The position numbers and the translations under genes are program-made. The notes beneath the pieces are model-generated. The model had not been told where the DNA came from. It saw only the letters and a list, made by a program, of their open reading frames with translations, and ran no database searches. This document shows positions 28,409-37,246 of a DNA stretch of 64,000 nt, piece after piece. How positions within the stretch are numbered: position 1 is the stretch's first letter; the number at the start of each line of letters is the position of its first letter. This DNA comes from Chloroflexota bacterium (lineage in GTDB: Bacteria; Chloroflexota; Anaerolineae; Anaerolineales; Anaerolineaceae): NCBI GenBank assembly GCA_012517865.1, contig JAAYUC010000016.1, positions 1 to 64,000 of the forward strand. Reading direction: 5' to 3'.

Positions 28409-29485
28409 TCACGGTCTCAAGGTAAGATACACATACAGCCAGAAAGGAATCAGGCCGAACATGGCGGCGGCAGCAAGCAGCCAGAGCATCAGCGTTCCCC
28501 AATCCGGGCTTTTTTTCTCCGGCGCGCGCTCGTCAGCGCCATCATCCGCCGAAAGCGGGAGTTCGTTAATCGGGGTGGGAACAGGCTCCGGAACAGGCAG
28601 GGTTGTGACCGGCTTGGGAGCGGGCTGCGGAGCCGCCGGTCGCGCTTGCGCCGGCCCGCTTTTGTAAGATTGCAGACCCGCCAAAAGCCTTCCCAACTGG
28701 TCCGCGGTGCGATAGCGCGCGGAGGGCTCCTTGGAAAGCACTTTCAGGATGATAGCTTCCAGGGGTTCAGGGATATCTGGATTAAGCACGCGCGGCGGCA
28801 CCGGACGTCCTTCGCGGTGCAAACGCGCCAGTTCTGCCGCGTCGGGGGAGTTGAAAGGCAGCTGTCCGGTCAGCATTTCGTACAGGATAACGCCCAGCGA
28901 ATACACATCTGAAGCGGGAGAAGGCGGCAAACCAGAGGCCTGCTCCGGTGAAAAATAAAGGGGAGAGCCCCACACCACGTCGCTGCGTTCCTCCGGAGAA
29001 ATGGTAGCCAGCGCCCTGGCAATGCCAAAATCAGTCACCTTCAGGCGCCCATCCGGACTGACCAGCATATTGTGGGGTTTGATATCGCAGTGAACCAGCC
29101 CCGCCCGGTGCGCGTACCCCACACCCTGACAGGCTTGCGACATCAAATCCAGCGCTTCCTGGATTTCAAAACGGCCCTTTTCGCGGATGCGGGTTTTAAG
29201 GTCTGTGCCGGGAACAAATTCCATCACAATGAAAAGATGCCGCTGGTCCAGACCAAAATCGTGCACGGTGACAATGTTCGGATGGGAAAGGTTAGCCGCG
29301 GCTTTGGCTTCCTGTCGAAAACGTTCCCGAAAGGCGGCATCTACCGAAAAATCTTCCCGCAGCACCTTCACCGCGACAAAGCGTTCCAGCATCAGGTCCT
29401 TGGCCTTGTAAACAAGCGCCATCCCCCCTGTCCCAAGGGATTCAATTAATTGGTATCGGTCGTTCAGAATTCCGGGAGGTGTCAT
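28409..29485 (-). CDS. Ser/Thr protein kinase with one C-terminal TM (no PASTA domain visible)
   Basis: Canonical LGTGGMALVYKA, HCDIKPHNML, DFG; C-terminal TM WGTLMLWLLAAAAMFGLIPFW. Confidence 0.93.
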   Translation of the reverse strand: MTPPGILNDRYQLIESLGTGGMALVYKAKDLMLERFVAVKVLREDFSVDAAFRERFRQEAKAAANLSHPNIVTVHDFGLDQRHLFIVMEFVPGTDLKTRIREKGRFEIQEALDLMSQACQGVGYAHRAGLVHCDIKPHNMLVSPDGRLKVTDFGIARALATISPEERSDVVWGSPLYFSPEQASGLPPSPASDVYSLGVILYEMLTGQLPFNSPDAAELARLHREGRPVPPRVLNPDIPEPLEAIILKVLSKEPSARYRTADQLGRLLAGLQSYKSGPAQARPAAPQPAPKPVTTLPVPEPVPTPINELPLSADDGADERAPEKKSPDWGTLMLWLLAAAAMFGLIPFWLYVYLTLRP

Positions 29486-29657
29486 TTGACCTCATTATAA
29501 AACAAAAACTTACCCAAAAAAGCTGCCGTTGTTACCTGCTCGTGATAAGAAAAAATGCCGCGGTACACATATTTTGCTAGGAAGTGGGAACCGGGCAGCG
29601 AATTTGATTAATTGTTCCAAAAAACCTTAAATAAATGCAATTTGTGTGCCAAAACCC

Positions 29658-29720
29658 TTGCATTTTTCACAAAAAGAATCTATAATGTGGGAAATAATGT
29701 CATAAAGTGTCAGAAAGTGT
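29658..29720 (+). promoter_or_regulatory. mraZ promoter with MraZ-box-like direct repeats
   Basis: TTGCAT (29658-29663)-N17-TATAAT (29681-29686); then 10-nt-phased repeats GAAATAATGT/CATAAAGTGT/CAGAAAGTGT (29691-29720). Confidence 0.75.
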
Positions 29721-29775
29721 CGTTGAGAGCGCTGGAACTTACCAGCGTTTCGCAATTAAAAGGGAATTAGAACTT

Positions 29776-30219
29776 ATGTTCTTAGGGCAATTTGACCACA
29801 ACATCGACGCGAAAGGGAGACTCACCATCCCCTCCAACTTCCGGGAAGAAGCTCCTGAAGGGCTGTTCGTGACCAAGGGCTTCGACAACAACCTGATAGC
29901 CTATCCGCGGGATGTTTACGAGCGCATGGCGGAAAAAATCAACGAGCTTTCCATCACCGATCCTGAATCCCGCGCGCTGCGCAGAATGTTCTTTTCCAAC
30001 ACGGTCGCGCTGAGCTATGACACTGCCGGACGTATTTTACTACCAGCTTTCCTGCGGGAATCCGCGCAAATCGCCACGACATGCAAACTGGTGGGCAACG
30101 GCGACAATATTGAAATCTGGTCAATGGAACTCTGGCAGATAGAAAATCAGAAAAACGGCGGCTCCGAGAAAAACAGCAGTCGTTGGGCGGCCTATAACAT
30201 TTCAACTAGAGGTCATTAA
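29776..30219 (+). CDS. mraZ: Transcriptional regulator MraZ
   Basis: MFLGQFDHNIDAKGRLTIPSNFRE; start moved from 29707 to 29776 with AGGGA SD. Confidence 0.93.
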   Translation: MFLGQFDHNIDAKGRLTIPSNFREEAPEGLFVTKGFDNNLIAYPRDVYERMAEKINELSITDPESRALRRMFFSNTVALSYDTAGRILLPAFLRESAQIATTCKLVGNGDNIEIWSMELWQIENQKNGGSEKNSSRWAAYNISTRGH

Positions 30220-31169
30220 TGACCGCGGGATTGGGGGATGAACCCCATCACCGACCAGTACTTTACAAACAAATTTTTGATTACCTCGCGCCGTTCAGCC
30301 CGGGCAAATACCTGGACTGCACTGCCGGCGCGGGCGGCCACTCCAGCGGCATTCTGGAAGCCAGCGCTCCTGACGGCCTTCTGCTTGCTCTCGACCTGGA
30401 CCCCCGCGCTGTAGCGCTGACAAGCGCCCGCCTGGCACCATACGGCCAGCGCGCGATAGTCCGGCAGGGTTCTTACCTGCGCAGCAGCGAGTTTCTGCGC
30501 GAACTCGGCTGGGAAAAGGTGGATGGCATCCTTCTGGATTTGGGAGTGTCCTCCATGCAGCTGGATGAAGCGGAACGCGGCTTTTCCTTTCGGCAGGATG
30601 GACCGCTGGATATGCGCTTTGACCCGGCCAGCAAACCAAGCGCTGCTGACCTGGTCAACAACCTGAATGAAAGGGAACTGGCGGATATCCTTTGGAGGTA
30701 CGGCGAGGAACGTTTTTCCAGGCGCATCGCGCGGGCAATTGTTCGGGCCAGACCGATTTACACGACGACAGAACTGGCAGGCATCGTCCGGTCGGTACTG
30801 GGCAGAACGCAGGAAAAACAGGACCCTGCCACCAGAACATTTCAGGCCCTGCGGATTGCCGTCAACAATGAACTGGCAGTTATTGCGGAAGCCGTACCAA
30901 AGCTTATCGCACTTTTACAGCCAAACGCGCGGATAGCAGTCATATCATTCCACTCATTGGAAGACCGCATCATCAAACATGCCTTCCAGCGGGAAAGCCG
31001 GAACTGCATCTGCCCGCCGGAACAGCCGGTTTGCACCTGCGGGCACCGCGCGAGTATCAAGATTGTCACCCCTCATCCGGTGGAAGCCGGAGAAACGGAA
31101 AAGAAGGAGAACCCCCGCGCGCGCAGCGCGAAACTGAGAGTGGCTGAAAAATTACAAGAAATGGCATAG
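30219..31169 (+). CDS. rsmH: 16S rRNA (cytosine-1402-N4)-methyltransferase
   Basis: HHRPVLYKQIFDYL, DCTAGAGGHSSGIL, LLDLGVSSMQLDEAERGFSF. Confidence 0.96.
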   Translation: MTAGLGDEPHHRPVLYKQIFDYLAPFSPGKYLDCTAGAGGHSSGILEASAPDGLLLALDLDPRAVALTSARLAPYGQRAIVRQGSYLRSSEFLRELGWEKVDGILLDLGVSSMQLDEAERGFSFRQDGPLDMRFDPASKPSAADLVNNLNERELADILWRYGEERFSRRIARAIVRARPIYTTTELAGIVRSVLGRTQEKQDPATRTFQALRIAVNNELAVIAEAVPKLIALLQPNARIAVISFHSLEDRIIKHAFQRESRNCICPPEQPVCTCGHRASIKIVTPHPVEAGETEKKENPRARSAKLRVAEKLQEMA

Positions 31170-31188
31170 AATCTGCAGCCTTACGACT

Positions 31189-31671
31189 ATGAAAACTAAG
31201 AACATCATTCACGCATACAAACAAGCCCCCTGGCGCCAACAACTCCAGTGGATTGGCATTTTTCTGCTGATTCTTGTGACAATCGCGGCAATCGCGGGCG
31301 TATACCTTTCTCTCAGCGCTAAAGCTGCCGTGACCGGCCGGCGAATTCAGAAGTTGGAATTCCAAATCAGCGCCCTGGAGTTGGAAATTAATGACCTGGC
31401 TTCTCAGCTGGCCTACGCGTCTTCCGCCCGGGTCATGAGCGAGCGCGCCAAAGCCCTGAACATGAAACAGCGCGACCCAGCGGAAGCGTTGTACCTTGAA
31501 GTTCCAGGCTACAGCCCCGAAGGTTTTGCCCTGGCGCCCGCGCCGAGTGTTGATAAAATCCCCAGCCCGTCCATTCTTCCGGAATTCACTTCCTCCCTGT
31601 GGGATTGGCTGGGCGACCGATTGGCTCAACTGCCGGAATCGGCGGAAAGCACTCCGGAGGCGCAGCCATGA
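31189..31671 (+). CDS. FtsL-like/septum formation initiator protein
   Basis: Short protein, single N-terminal TM then coiled coil, located between rsmH and the PBP gene. Confidence 0.7.
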   Translation: MKTKNIIHAYKQAPWRQQLQWIGIFLLILVTIAAIAGVYLSLSAKAAVTGRRIQKLEFQISALELEINDLASQLAYASSARVMSERAKALNMKQRDPAEALYLEVPGYSPEGFALAPAPSVDKIPSPSILPEFTSSLWDWLGDRLAQLPESAESTPEAQP

Positions 31672-33446
31672 AAAACGCATCCTGGACTCGCTACATTTTG
31701 ATTCTGCTGGTTTTTGTCTTGTTATCCGGCAGCGTCGGCGTGAGGATGATTAGCATCCAGAACATCCCTGCCGCCCAGGTCATTCTGGAGAAAAGCAAAA
31801 ACCTTGTGGGAGTAACACAAACTATTTACCCCGAGCGCGGCAGCATTTACGATTCGCAGGGAAGACTGCTGGCAGGGAATGAAACCGTCTATGAAGTCGG
31901 GCTGGACTTGCGCAGCATTGCCCAACCGGAAACAATCGCCGCGGTCGCCAGCAGCGTGCTTGGCCTGGATTACAGCGAAACGCTTGTTTATGCCAAGACG
32001 GAACCCATTGAAAATCAAAAGCTCTATATCGTGCTGGATTCTTTCGTTGAAAAGGAAAAAATCGAGCAGCTGGAACTGATTGAAGAAGATTACAAAACGA
32101 GGCCGATAGGTAAAAACGAAACACGCCCAAGTCTCGAAGGCCTGATTTGGACTCCTTACAACAAACGCAGTTACCCCGAAGGAGACGTGGCAGCCAATCT
32201 GCTTGGATTTTATTCTTTCCTCGACCGCGTGGACGGCCGCGGTTATTACGGCGTGGAAGAGGCCTACAACGACCTGCTGGCAGGTACACCCAAGCAGGTG
32301 TACACGCCTTTTGACCCGCAGAAAATCAGCTCCGTCGAAGATATTCCGCCCGGCGCCAGCCTCGTCCTGACGATTGACCGGGAAATCCAGGCTATGGTGG
32401 AAGAGCAGCTTGCCGAAGCCATCGAATGGTCCGGAGCGGAATCCGGCACCATCGTGGTCTACAACCCCGAAGACGGCAGCATCATCGCGATGGCGACCAC
32501 GCCCAGAATGGACCCCAATTATTACTGGACTCAGGGTTCGGTTTTCCCGGGCAGCACGCCGTTCAACCGCCCCATCAGTGAGACTTACGAGCCCGGTTCG
32601 GTCTTCAAAGTCATCACGATGGCATCCGCGCTGGACGCCGGCGCGGTGAAACCGGACACAATCTTTAACGACACCGGGTCAATCATGGTTGGCGGCAGCA
32701 CGATTACCAACTGGAACTACGGCGCTTGGGGCGAGCAGGATATGACCGGCTGTATGCAGCACTCCCTGAATGTGTGTTTGTCGTGGATTGCCACGCAGCT
32801 CGGCGCGGATAAGTTTTATACCTACCTGAAGAATTTTGGTTTCGACCGCAATACCGGCATCGACCTGGGCGGTGAATCGCACTGGCCGCTGAAACTGCCC
32901 GGCGACAACCAATGGTATGAAGTGGACCTGGCGACCAACTCGTTTGGCCAGGGCATCTCGGTGACGCCAATTCAGATGGCCATGGCCATCGGCGCGGTAG
33001 CCAATGAGGGCCGTATGATGGCGCCGCATGTCGTGAAGGCCATCATCATCGACGGTCAGCAGTACGAAATCAATCCGGTCATTGTTGGCAATCCCATCAA
33101 AGCCGAAACCGCGGAAACGCTGACGCGCATGCTGGTTACCTCTCTTGAGGAGGAGTCCTCCGTGGCGTTGGTAGAAGGATACTCTGTTGCCGGGAAGACC
33201 GGCACAGCTGAAATCCCGACCCCCTTCGGATATACCAGCTCGGTCACCAACACCTCCTTCGTCGGCTGGGGGCCGGCTGAAGATCCGAAGTTCCTGGTCT
33301 ATGTCTGGCTGGAAAAACCGACCATCAGCATCTGGGGTTCCGAAGTTGCGGCTCCGGTCTTCTCAAAAGTCGTGCAAAAGCTGGTGGTACTGATGGATAT
33401 TCCGCCGGATCAAATTCGCCTGCAGGCATCCGCGGAGGACCACTAA
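31668..33446 (+). CDS. Class B penicillin-binding protein (FtsI-like)
   Basis: SVFKVI (SxxK), KTGTAE (KTG); start MKNASWTRY at 31668 overlapping upstream stop. Confidence 0.92.
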   Translation: MKNASWTRYILILLVFVLLSGSVGVRMISIQNIPAAQVILEKSKNLVGVTQTIYPERGSIYDSQGRLLAGNETVYEVGLDLRSIAQPETIAAVASSVLGLDYSETLVYAKTEPIENQKLYIVLDSFVEKEKIEQLELIEEDYKTRPIGKNETRPSLEGLIWTPYNKRSYPEGDVAANLLGFYSFLDRVDGRGYYGVEEAYNDLLAGTPKQVYTPFDPQKISSVEDIPPGASLVLTIDREIQAMVEEQLAEAIEWSGAESGTIVVYNPEDGSIIAMATTPRMDPNYYWTQGSVFPGSTPFNRPISETYEPGSVFKVITMASALDAGAVKPDTIFNDTGSIMVGGSTITNWNYGAWGEQDMTGCMQHSLNVCLSWIATQLGADKFYTYLKNFGFDRNTGIDLGGESHWPLKLPGDNQWYEVDLATNSFGQGISVTPIQMAMAIGAVANEGRMMAPHVVKAIIIDGQQYEINPVIVGNPIKAETAETLTRMLVTSLEEESSVALVEGYSVAGKTGTAEIPTPFGYTSSVTNTSFVGWGPAEDPKFLVYVWLEKPTISIWGSEVAAPVFSKVVQKLVVLMDIPPDQIRLQASAEDH

Positions 33447-33447
33447 T

Positions 33448-34860
33448 ATGCTGACCCTCCAACACGTCCTGAAAGCCCTTCTTGGGCACGGTATCGGAGA
33501 GCTTGACTTCAAGCTCCCGGAGGCATTCATAGACTCCCGTTCGGTCAGTGAGTCCGGCCTCTTCTTCGCGCTTCGCGGGGAAAGAACGGACGGCCATTTA
33601 TACGTCGATGACGCCTTTGCCGGCGGTGCCAGCCTGGCTGTCATTGACCGCCCAATTCAAAGCGCTTATCCGATTGTGGACCTGCGCGCCGCGGAACCAA
33701 AGTTGCCGGAGCGCGCGCCGTTCAGCCTGCTGACAGATGACAGCCTGCTAGCCCTGCAAAAAATCGCTTCTTATTGGCGCAGTCAATTTGACATCAAGGT
33801 TATTGGCATCACAGGCAGTGTGGGCAAATCTTCCACCAAGGAACTGACAGCAAACGTTCTCTCCAAACGCCTGGTAACGCTCAAAAACCCGGGCAACCTG
33901 AACAACGAAATCGGGATGCCGCTCTCGATTTTGAAACTCACCGAGGAGCACGAAGTCGCGGTATTGGAAATGGGCTTTTATGTTCCCGGAGAAATAAAAC
34001 TGCTGTGCGATATTGCCAGGCCGCAGATTGGCATTGTGACCAATATCGGTACGGTCCATGCGGAACGCGCCGGTTCGATTGATGTCATCGCGCAAGGCAA
34101 GGCTGAACTGGTGCAGGCGCTTCCTCCCGCCCCGGAGGGTGTCGCCATCCTGAATTATGATGACGAACGCGTGCTCGCTATGGCCGCCAAGACCAAAGCG
34201 CGCGTTTTTACCTACGGCCTCTGCCCGCAGGCTGACCTGTGGGCTGACCAAGTTGAGAGCATGGGTTTGGAAGGCATACGCTGCCGCATTCATTATCAAG
34301 GAGATTCTTTTTATGTTACAGCGCCCCTGATTGGCCGGCATTCGGTCTACACCATGCTGCGTTCCGCTGCCGCGGCGCTCAGCCTTGGCTTTTCCTGGGA
34401 TTGGATTTTCTACGCGCTGAAAACCAGCAATCTGCAGCTGCGCATTGCCACCACAAAAACCGCCTCCGGCGCTCTGCTGATAGACGACACGTATAACGCC
34501 TCACCGGATTCAACCCTCGCGGCGTTGAACCTGCTCGATGACCTCTCCGGACGCAAGGTGGCTGTGCTTGGCGACATGCTGGAGCTTGGTCAGTATGAAG
34601 ATGACGGCCACCAGCGCGTTGGCATCCGCGCCGCCCAGGTCGCGGACGAGATAGTGCTTGTTGGTCAGCGCAGCCTCAAGACGCAGGCGGCCGCGATCGA
34701 AAGCGGTTTCCCGCCAGAAAAAATCCACTGGTTCCCGGACCAAAGCGGGGCTGCCCGGTATTTGCAAGATACGTTGAAAGAACATGATATCGCCTTGATT
34801 AAGGGTTCACACGCCATGCACATGGACCTTATCGTGGCCAGTTTGGAGATTGTTTCCTGA
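33448..34860 (+). CDS. murF: UDP-MurNAc-tripeptide-D-Ala-D-Ala ligase
   Basis: GITGSVGKSSTKEL, IDDTYNASPDS, LGDMLELG. Confidence 0.92.
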   Translation: MLTLQHVLKALLGHGIGELDFKLPEAFIDSRSVSESGLFFALRGERTDGHLYVDDAFAGGASLAVIDRPIQSAYPIVDLRAAEPKLPERAPFSLLTDDSLLALQKIASYWRSQFDIKVIGITGSVGKSSTKELTANVLSKRLVTLKNPGNLNNEIGMPLSILKLTEEHEVAVLEMGFYVPGEIKLLCDIARPQIGIVTNIGTVHAERAGSIDVIAQGKAELVQALPPAPEGVAILNYDDERVLAMAAKTKARVFTYGLCPQADLWADQVESMGLEGIRCRIHYQGDSFYVTAPLIGRHSVYTMLRSAAAALSLGFSWDWIFYALKTSNLQLRIATTKTASGALLIDDTYNASPDSTLAALNLLDDLSGRKVAVLGDMLELGQYEDDGHQRVGIRAAQVADEIVLVGQRSLKTQAAAIESGFPPEKIHWFPDQSGAARYLQDTLKEHDIALIKGSHAMHMDLIVASLEIVS

Positions 34861-35855
34861 TGCGCGGATCATCCCTGGCTATTGCCATCAGCGGTTTTAG
34901 TTTCTTACTCACGGTGATTTGGGGCTCTCCGTTCATTAAGCTGCTTAAGCACCTAAAGATTGGCAAGATTATCAGCATGGACGTGCCGGAATCCCATCTG
35001 GCGAAGATGAATACCCCCACGATGGGCGGATTCATGTTCCTGATTCCGATTACCATCCTGACCGTCATCCTGAACGCTGTCTCCCTGTTCGGCTCCCGCC
35101 TTTTTGGGTCATCAATTTTTGTCCCCCTGGCGACGCTGTGGTTGTTCGCGCTGATTGGCGCTGTTGATGACTGGGAAGGTATTCGCGGACCGAGGCGCGG
35201 ATTGGGCATGAGTGCGCGCACCAAGTTCACGCTGCAAGCGCTGGTCGCCATCGCGATCGCGTACAGCCTGAAGGAGCTGCTGGTAGTCCCCAACCTGTTC
35301 TGGCCGACTTCTCCCGTGCCGCTGAACCTGGGCTGGTGGTACATTCCCATCGCGGCTTTCATCATCGTCGCCATGGCGAACGCCGTAAACTTTACGGACG
35401 GCATCGATGGGCTGGCCGGCATGATTTGCATGACCATGTTTGGCGCTTACGGAATTATTGCCATTTTCCAGGGTCAGGTTTACCTTGCGCGCTTCTGCTT
35501 CTGCATCGTCGGCGCCCTGGCAGGTTTCTTGTGGTTCAACGTCAAACCCGCGGAACTGATGATGGGAGATACCGGCTCGCAAGCTTTGGGTGCGATGCTG
35601 GCAGTCGTCGCGCTGATGACCGGGCGCTGGGTTTTCCTTCCGCTCATTGCCATTATTCCTGTTTCGGAGCTTCTCAGCGTCATTATTCAGGTTTCTTACT
35701 TCAAGCTCACCCATGGGAAGCGTGTTTTCAAAAAATCGCCCATCCACCATCACTTTGAAATGCTGGGTTGGCAGGAAAACCAAATTGTGGCGCGGTTTTG
35801 GTTGATTGGCCTCATCGGAGCAATGATCGGATTTGCTCTGACCTTTTTAGGATGA
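34860..35855 (+). CDS. mraY: Phospho-MurNAc-pentapeptide transferase
   Basis: NAVNFTDGIDGLAGM, GDTGSQALG, HHHFEMLGW. Confidence 0.95.
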   Translation: MRGSSLAIAISGFSFLLTVIWGSPFIKLLKHLKIGKIISMDVPESHLAKMNTPTMGGFMFLIPITILTVILNAVSLFGSRLFGSSIFVPLATLWLFALIGAVDDWEGIRGPRRGLGMSARTKFTLQALVAIAIAYSLKELLVVPNLFWPTSPVPLNLGWWYIPIAAFIIVAMANAVNFTDGIDGLAGMICMTMFGAYGIIAIFQGQVYLARFCFCIVGALAGFLWFNVKPAELMMGDTGSQALGAMLAVVALMTGRWVFLPLIAIIPVSELLSVIIQVSYFKLTHGKRVFKKSPIHHHFEMLGWQENQIVARFWLIGLIGAMIGFALTFLG

Positions 35856-37246
35856 TTATGAAAAGCTGGAAGGATATGAAAGTCATCGTGCTGGGAGCTG
35901 CCCGTCAGGGAACAGCGCTTTCACGCTACCTCGCGGGTCAGGGCGCGCGCGTCATCCTTACAGACCTGCGCGGTCCCGAATCCCTTTCAGCGGACGCGTT
36001 AGCGCTGCAGGACCGCGGCGTGGAACTGCGGCTGGGCGGGCATCCGTTGGAAATGCTCGAAGGTGCGGACATGGTCTGTGTTTCGGGAGGCGTGCCCCTC
36101 ACCATCCCATTCCTGCAGGAAGCTTCTCGCAGAGGAATAACACTATCCAACGATTCTCAGGTTTTCATGGAAGCCTGCCCTGCTCCAATTGTTGGCATCA
36201 CCGGGTCGGCAGGAAAAACCACCACCACCGCCCTGCTCGGACTGATGGCGCGAAAATACTTTGAAATGAAGAACAGCCCCAGGCGCGCCTGGGTCGGCGG
36301 CAATATTGGAAATCCCCTGATTGACCAGGTGGCGGAGATACACGAAGATGACCTGGTCATCCTCGAGCTTTCCAGTTTCCAGCTTGAACTGATGACAGTT
36401 TCCCCGCAGGTGGCAGTTGTCCTCAACATCACCCCCAACCATTTGGACAGGCACGGGACCATGCAGGCCTACACAGCTGCCAAGGCCCGCATACTGCATT
36501 TTCAGCACCAGGGAGATGTGGCGGTTCTGAATCGCGATGATTTTGGCTCCTGGGACCTATCCTCGCAGTTGAAGAGCGACCTGATCAGTTTTGGCTTCAA
36601 TCGTCCTGAGGGGACTCAATACGGAACATACATACAGAAAGACTCCATTTGGCTGCAGATTGACCGTCAGCAGCTGAAAATGCTTCCATTGGACTGGATT
36701 CAACTGCGCGGGCAGCACAATATCAGCAATGTGCTGGCGGCCTGCGCCGCGGCCGCGGCGGCCTCGCTGGCGCTGCCGGCCATTCAAAGCGCTGTGGAAG
36801 AGTTTACCGGCGTACCGCACAGGCTGGAGTTCGTGCGGAACGTGCGCGGCGCCGATTGGTATAACGATTCCATCGCCACCGCGCCCGAGCGCACGCTTGC
36901 CGCGCTTGAATCCTTCCAGGGCCCGCTGATATTGCTTTTGGGCGGCAGGGATAAGGACCTGCCCTGGGATAAGCTGGCTGCGCAAGTGCACAGCCGCGTG
37001 CGGCATGCCGTCCTGTTTGGAGAAGCCGCAGGACTGATTGGCCGGGCGCTGGGAACCGTCCAAGCCGGCGAGACGCTTCAGTCCATTACTGAGTGCGCGA
37101 CGCTTCAGGAAGCGGTGGTTAAAGCCGCGGAACTCGCCCGCGAAGGCGATACCGTGCTGCTTTCGCCGGGCGGCACCAGCTACGACGCCTTTAAGGATTT
37201 TGAGGAACGAGGAGAGTACTTCAGACAATGGGTGAACGCGCTGTGA
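35852..37246 (+). CDS. murD: UDP-MurNAc-L-alanine:D-glutamate ligase
   Basis: GSAGKTTTTAL, LELSSFQLELM, ITPNHLDRHG; ATGA overlap with mraY stop. Confidence 0.94.
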   Translation: MIMKSWKDMKVIVLGAARQGTALSRYLAGQGARVILTDLRGPESLSADALALQDRGVELRLGGHPLEMLEGADMVCVSGGVPLTIPFLQEASRRGITLSNDSQVFMEACPAPIVGITGSAGKTTTTALLGLMARKYFEMKNSPRRAWVGGNIGNPLIDQVAEIHEDDLVILELSSFQLELMTVSPQVAVVLNITPNHLDRHGTMQAYTAAKARILHFQHQGDVAVLNRDDFGSWDLSSQLKSDLISFGFNRPEGTQYGTYIQKDSIWLQIDRQQLKMLPLDWIQLRGQHNISNVLAACAAAAAASLALPAIQSAVEEFTGVPHRLEFVRNVRGADWYNDSIATAPERTLAALESFQGPLILLLGGRDKDLPWDKLAAQVHSRVRHAVLFGEAAGLIGRALGTVQAGETLQSITECATLQEAVVKAAELAREGDTVLLSPGGTSYDAFKDFEERGEYFRQWVNAL

